Assembly: GCA_963930645.1 (NCBI GenBank)
Contig: OZ005652.1
Span: 319,050,244-319,114,243, forward strand
Direction of reading: 5' to 3'
From: Salticus scenicus
Lineage: Eukaryota; Arthropoda; Arachnida; Araneae; Salticidae
Length of the DNA: 64,000 bases
Positions 60,470 through 64,000 of the stretch are shown piece by piece (positions within the stretch are counted from its first letter, which is position 1; every line of letters begins with the position of its first letter). The notes under the pieces are model-generated. The model was given only the letters and a program-made list of their open reading frames with translations, did not search any database and had not been told where the DNA came from. Made by a program: the position numbers and the translations under genes.

Positions 60470-60828
60470 TGTTCTAGAACCTAGGAGAGCATCGCGGGCG
60501 TCTTCTGACGTGAGTCAGCGTCCCTTTCGTGTAAGCTGATTGGCTACTCGGGGCGAGCGGGAAATTGGATAATGTTTTCTCTTCCCCGGACCCCTCTCTT
60601 GAATGCTAGCGATCTAAGAGAGCTGACGTGTTTTCGCCCGGCCGGGCACCGTTCATAGCCAAAGTGAGCGGACGGTGTTGCGGCCAGGCATGTATGCTTA
60701 TGTTAATCACTTAATATTGTGATCTAAATGTGTTGGGACATCATATTTCTAAATAAATAAATTCTTTTTCTTCAAAGTTTGAATTAAAATTGTGAGATTA
60801 CGACCTGGAGCTATGCCTAGTGGATACA
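60470..60828 (+). repeat. Possible gypsy-type LTR in the GC-rich core
   Basis: TGTTCTAGAACC...GGATACA, followed by 'accggcgtgacccaacg', which looks like a primer-binding region. Contains ATTGGCT, GC-rich boxes and AATAAATAAA near its end. No second LTR or coding region was found, so this is tentative. Confidence 0.35.
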
Positions 60829-61860
60829 ACCGGCGTGACCCAACGTTCAAGAAGATTTCATGAAGTGTGCAGCATCATTATCCGTATTACATTCCGTTTT
60901 TCATTAGACTGTCTGATATGCACTCATATTTCTTGCCCTAGACCACCAAAATGAAATACTTCAGCGATGTCAATGGATATCAACCGTTTACCATCCAAAT
61001 GTCATGGAGGCAATCACGTTCAAATTGTGGAAATCTGCTTTTGTGAGAAAGGAGAAATGATTGTGGTTCGATATTTTCCTGTATTTATTCATTAACTCCT
61101 CTACGAGAATACTAATTGTGATTCGCGGCATATACGGTGTGGACTCTCCATATATGAAAGCAAGTGTGTGTATGAGAATTACTAACCTGATCTGCAACGT
61201 ATAACTCATATTTAATATTAACGATCACTATATCATCGTTTCAATCTTTTAACATCGCTGACATGCAGTGAAAACAATCGTAAGATCGTTCACGACCTTG
61301 TATGGTCGGTGTGAGAATAATTATAGGTGTTTGTTTTACAACCAATGGTGTCTACATTTAATTATAATGCAATCGGGAATTATTTTGATCAGAAGTGCCG
61401 GCACAAAGATTTTCAATTTAAAAATGTGCAAAATAAAGATAGATTTCAGTTTATCATGAAATTGTGTTTCATTGTATTGAATTGTGCCTTTTGGATTTCA
61501 TGTGTTTATTTTACAGCTTTCTTCTACATGGGGTAAGTTATTTTTAAATGTACTTCATTTTTTTTCTATTAAATTTTATTTGAATTTATTCAGTTTAAAA
61601 GTTTCGGTAATTTAAAAAAGATTTTGATGAGCCGCGGCACCTGTTAACGCAATTTTAATTCTAATCTAACCACTATACGTTCGGCCAACCATTTATTATT
61701 ATTATTGTTAACGATCAATTTATTTATATACTTTATTTATTTTAACTATTAAAAATTCAAAAAATTAACACTATTTTATTTCTTCCCTAACAATATCTAG
61801 GGTATATTAATTTTATTAACTTACTGCAGTTGGGGAAAAAACCATTATTGACTTTTTCTT
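60829..61860. other. Core of the hAT-like element, no gene called
   Basis: Several 60-70-codon ORFs (for example 60988-61209 minus, 61327-61536 plus) have no recognisable motif. Confidence 0.35.
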
Positions 61861-62163
61861 CTTCATTACAAAGCTCTAAAAAAAAAAAAAAAAAAAAGAT
61901 TTGATTATGAAAAAATTTTGCAATGCTTTTCCAAAAATTTCAAAATTCCCTAAATTTTCCCTGTTTTTGCAATAAATTCTGAAATTTCCTGAGCTTTCCC
62001 TGTTTTTTAATAGATTTTCAAATTTTCTGAGGTTTCCAGGTACTGTAGCAACCCTGGTGGTATTTTACAGTACATTTAGCCATACTTCCACATTCTTGAA
62101 AAAATCAGAGCAATATTTCGCTAATTACAACCACTTTAATTTTCGGATAATACATTTAAAAAC

Positions 62164-63325
62164 TAGTATGTTGTGGCCACCACAAGACTTTCTTCTATAT
62201 TTTCCTATACAAATTCACTCAATAACAAAAAAAAAATTACAATTTTTTTCCAATTTTTTTTTTTTTTTTTCGATAAAAGTAAAAAAAAAAAATTCGATAA
62301 CTTTGTTTTTATTATCACATATTTATAGTTCAACCATTCATTTTAAAGGTATTGACGAGACCTTTCGAAAGATACCCATCTTGAAAATTTACCCCCCCCC
62401 CCCGGGGTATTTCCCCCCAGGGGTGGAAGCAATGCCCCCACATGCACAAAATTTTTTTACTAATTAACTACTACTATTATCAATAATTCATATTAATTTT
62501 ACAATCACAGGTTAAGAATGACTCTCATTATGTACATTTATACGGAATTTTGTCCTATACTGCCATGTTAAAAATTTAGAAAAAATACGATCACAGCGCC
62601 ACCTGTTGAACGATTGATCCCCAAATCTAATCAACACCAGTTTATGTCAGGGGCCAACTAAGTACCAAGTTTGGTTAAATTTCGTTAAAAAAAAAAAAAA
62701 ATAAATAAATAAATACAATTTTTTTTCTAAGTTTTTTTTTTGTTAAAAGTAAAAAAAAATCGAAAACTTTGTTTTAAATTATCACAGATTAATAGTTCAA
62801 CCATTCGTTTTAAAGGCATTGACGAGACCTTTCGAAAGATACCCATCTTGAAAATTTACTCCCCTCGAGGGAGGACTTCCCAGGGGGGGGGGGGGGCAAG
62901 GCTCCTACACATACAAATTTTTTTTCCCAGTTGACTATCTCTATTATAAATATTTTTTGTAAATTTCATAATGATTACTAAAAAATAATTCTCTTTATGC
63001 ACATTTATACAAAATTTTGTCCTATATCACCATGTTAAAAATTTAGAAAAAACGGGATGGCAACGCAACCTGTAAGACAATTTTTACCAAAAGTTGATAG
63101 GCACTAACTTATGTCAAGGTGCAACTACATACCAACTTGTATGAAATTCTGTGCAGTAGTTCCTGAGATACAGTTGCCACAAAATTTTGTCACACACACA
63201 CACACATTTTCTAAAAATGGTCAAATCGTGTTCTACAGCTCTCAAAATATGTAAATCCATCAAAAACCCGAGGTCGAAAATTTTTATGAATCCAATACTT
63301 TCTTCTGTTGAATATAGAAGAAAGT
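62164..63325 (+). mobile_element. HINE-like element, TTCTATA subfamily, full-length copy
   Basis: Palindrome TGTGG-CCA-CCACA at 62172-62184, then ACTTTCTTCTATA. Two body modules (about 62260-62690 and 62710-63325) with C/G runs near 62393-62425 and 62880-62896 and a CA microsatellite near 63190-63206. Terminal hairpin ends at 63325. Same structure as 4177-5327. Confidence 0.62.
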
Positions 63326-64000
63326 AAAAAGTTTTATCTCTGGTAATGATCTGGATTGACGGTCAATCTATTTTAACAGGTGGCAATTTGTCTACGATAT
63401 TACCTTATGTTGTTTTGATAAGCCAGGTGATTACAGATAACAACGGAATTGACGTGGATATTTACATTTTAATTAATTTTTATAAATCTAATGAAAAATT
63501 TGAAAATAAGGTTCACAGTTGCATCATAGAAAGTCAAAAAAAGATCTCTATGCTAGATTTTGTAATTCTGTGGTCAGCCATTACACAAACATATTTTATT
63601 ATAAACTAAAGATAAGTGAAAGAAGAATAACAAAATGTACTGACATAGTTGATATTAAATAAAACAAAAAAATAAAGAGTAATCCAGTCAATACAGATCC
63701 CAAAAATAAAGACTTAACAATAAAAAAAATCTCAATAATAATAATAATAATAATAATAAATGATAAAAATGATTAATAAAAAGATATGAGAACATCGCGT
63801 AACACACACACAAACAATATGATCCCACTGTTCCAAAAAGCAAATATTTCATTGATTTGTGTTGTCATTTTATGATGAAGAATCTGTTGTTTCCTGCAGA
63901 ATCTTGAAATCAGTTTAAATAAACCAAGGAGGTTTTATTTCATTTTATAAATAGAGAACAGTTTATTGTTAATTAAAATAATCTCAATTTGATTATTTAT
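63326..64000. other. Right edge; no gene recognised
   Basis: An 87-codon ORF at 63346-63609 has no recognised motif. (AAT)n at about 63737-63760. Confidence 0.4.

Larger units (their letters stand above)
59923..62056. mobile_element. hAT-like element with 5-bp target duplication GTGGT
   Basis: Left end CAGGGTTGCTACAGAAAGC, right end inverted CAGGGTTGCTACAGTACC. GTGGT directly flanks both sides (59918-59922, 62057-62061). Both ends carry repeats around 'ttttccctg'. 2,134 bp with no transposase; the centre is unusually G+C-rich and appears to be inserted cargo. Confidence 0.7.

Noticed and set aside
60988..61209. Possible upstream ARFGEF3 exon
   Set aside because: No match to the region preceding exon A in BIG3 and no suitable splice sites in frame.
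62057..62467. 136-codon plus-strand ORF
   Set aside because: Runs through poly(T), a HINE-like body and a C/G homopolymer; a chance frame.

Overview
Eukaryotic, AT-rich, intron-rich DNA packed with transposable elements (TEs). One host gene crosses the window on the minus strand. Twelve in-phase coding exons between 58700 and 15881 (2,719 coding bases, about 906 codons) encode the middle of an ARFGEF3/BIG3 orthologue, the brefeldin-A-inhibited GEF-like protein 3. Both gene ends lie outside the window. Large AT-rich introns, Penelope-like elements with GIY-YIG domains, and abundant Helentron/HINE-like repeats point to an arthropod. A chelicerate, perhaps a spider, is my guess from general familiarity; the sequence does not prove it.

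Layout. 1-15,880: TE-filled intron 3' of the last visible exon, with at least four HINE-like elements (some nested), a tRNA-Ile-like remnant, a foldback plus tandem array (6.3-9.1 kb), a piggyBac copy (10.0-11.7 kb) nested two levels deep, and a decayed hAT-like element (12.3-15.4 kb). 15.9-28.4 kb: five ARFGEF3 exons, a solo LTR, an intronic tandem array and a near-perfect 0.76-kb Penelope palindrome. 28.4-43.1 kb: two exons, a lone plus-strand exon-like ORF, a piggyBac MITE, and a four-level nest (HINE > hAT-like > Penelope > LTR retrotransposon). The same stretch holds a palindrome with two tRNA-like arms and a Penelope foldback with two hammerhead ribozymes. 43.1-51.8 kb: a ~490-bp LTR-like direct repeat pair and the best Penelope copy (reverse transcriptase plus GIY-YIG), flanked by inverted copies of its own 3' end. 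51.8-58.7 kb: five exons, including one whose splice acceptor region is triplicated in tandem. 58.7-64 kb: an hAT-like element with GC-rich cargo and a full-length HINE-like copy.

Most interesting signals: (1) hammerhead ribozyme folds in Penelope elements, one overlapping the stop codon and one split at its cleavage site by an LTR element; (2) the HINE-like family, where each subfamily's 5' motif matches its own 3' terminal hairpin although the motif differs between subfamilies; (3) repeated inverted-repeat architecture at Penelope loci; (4) a triplicated splice acceptor in ARFGEF3.
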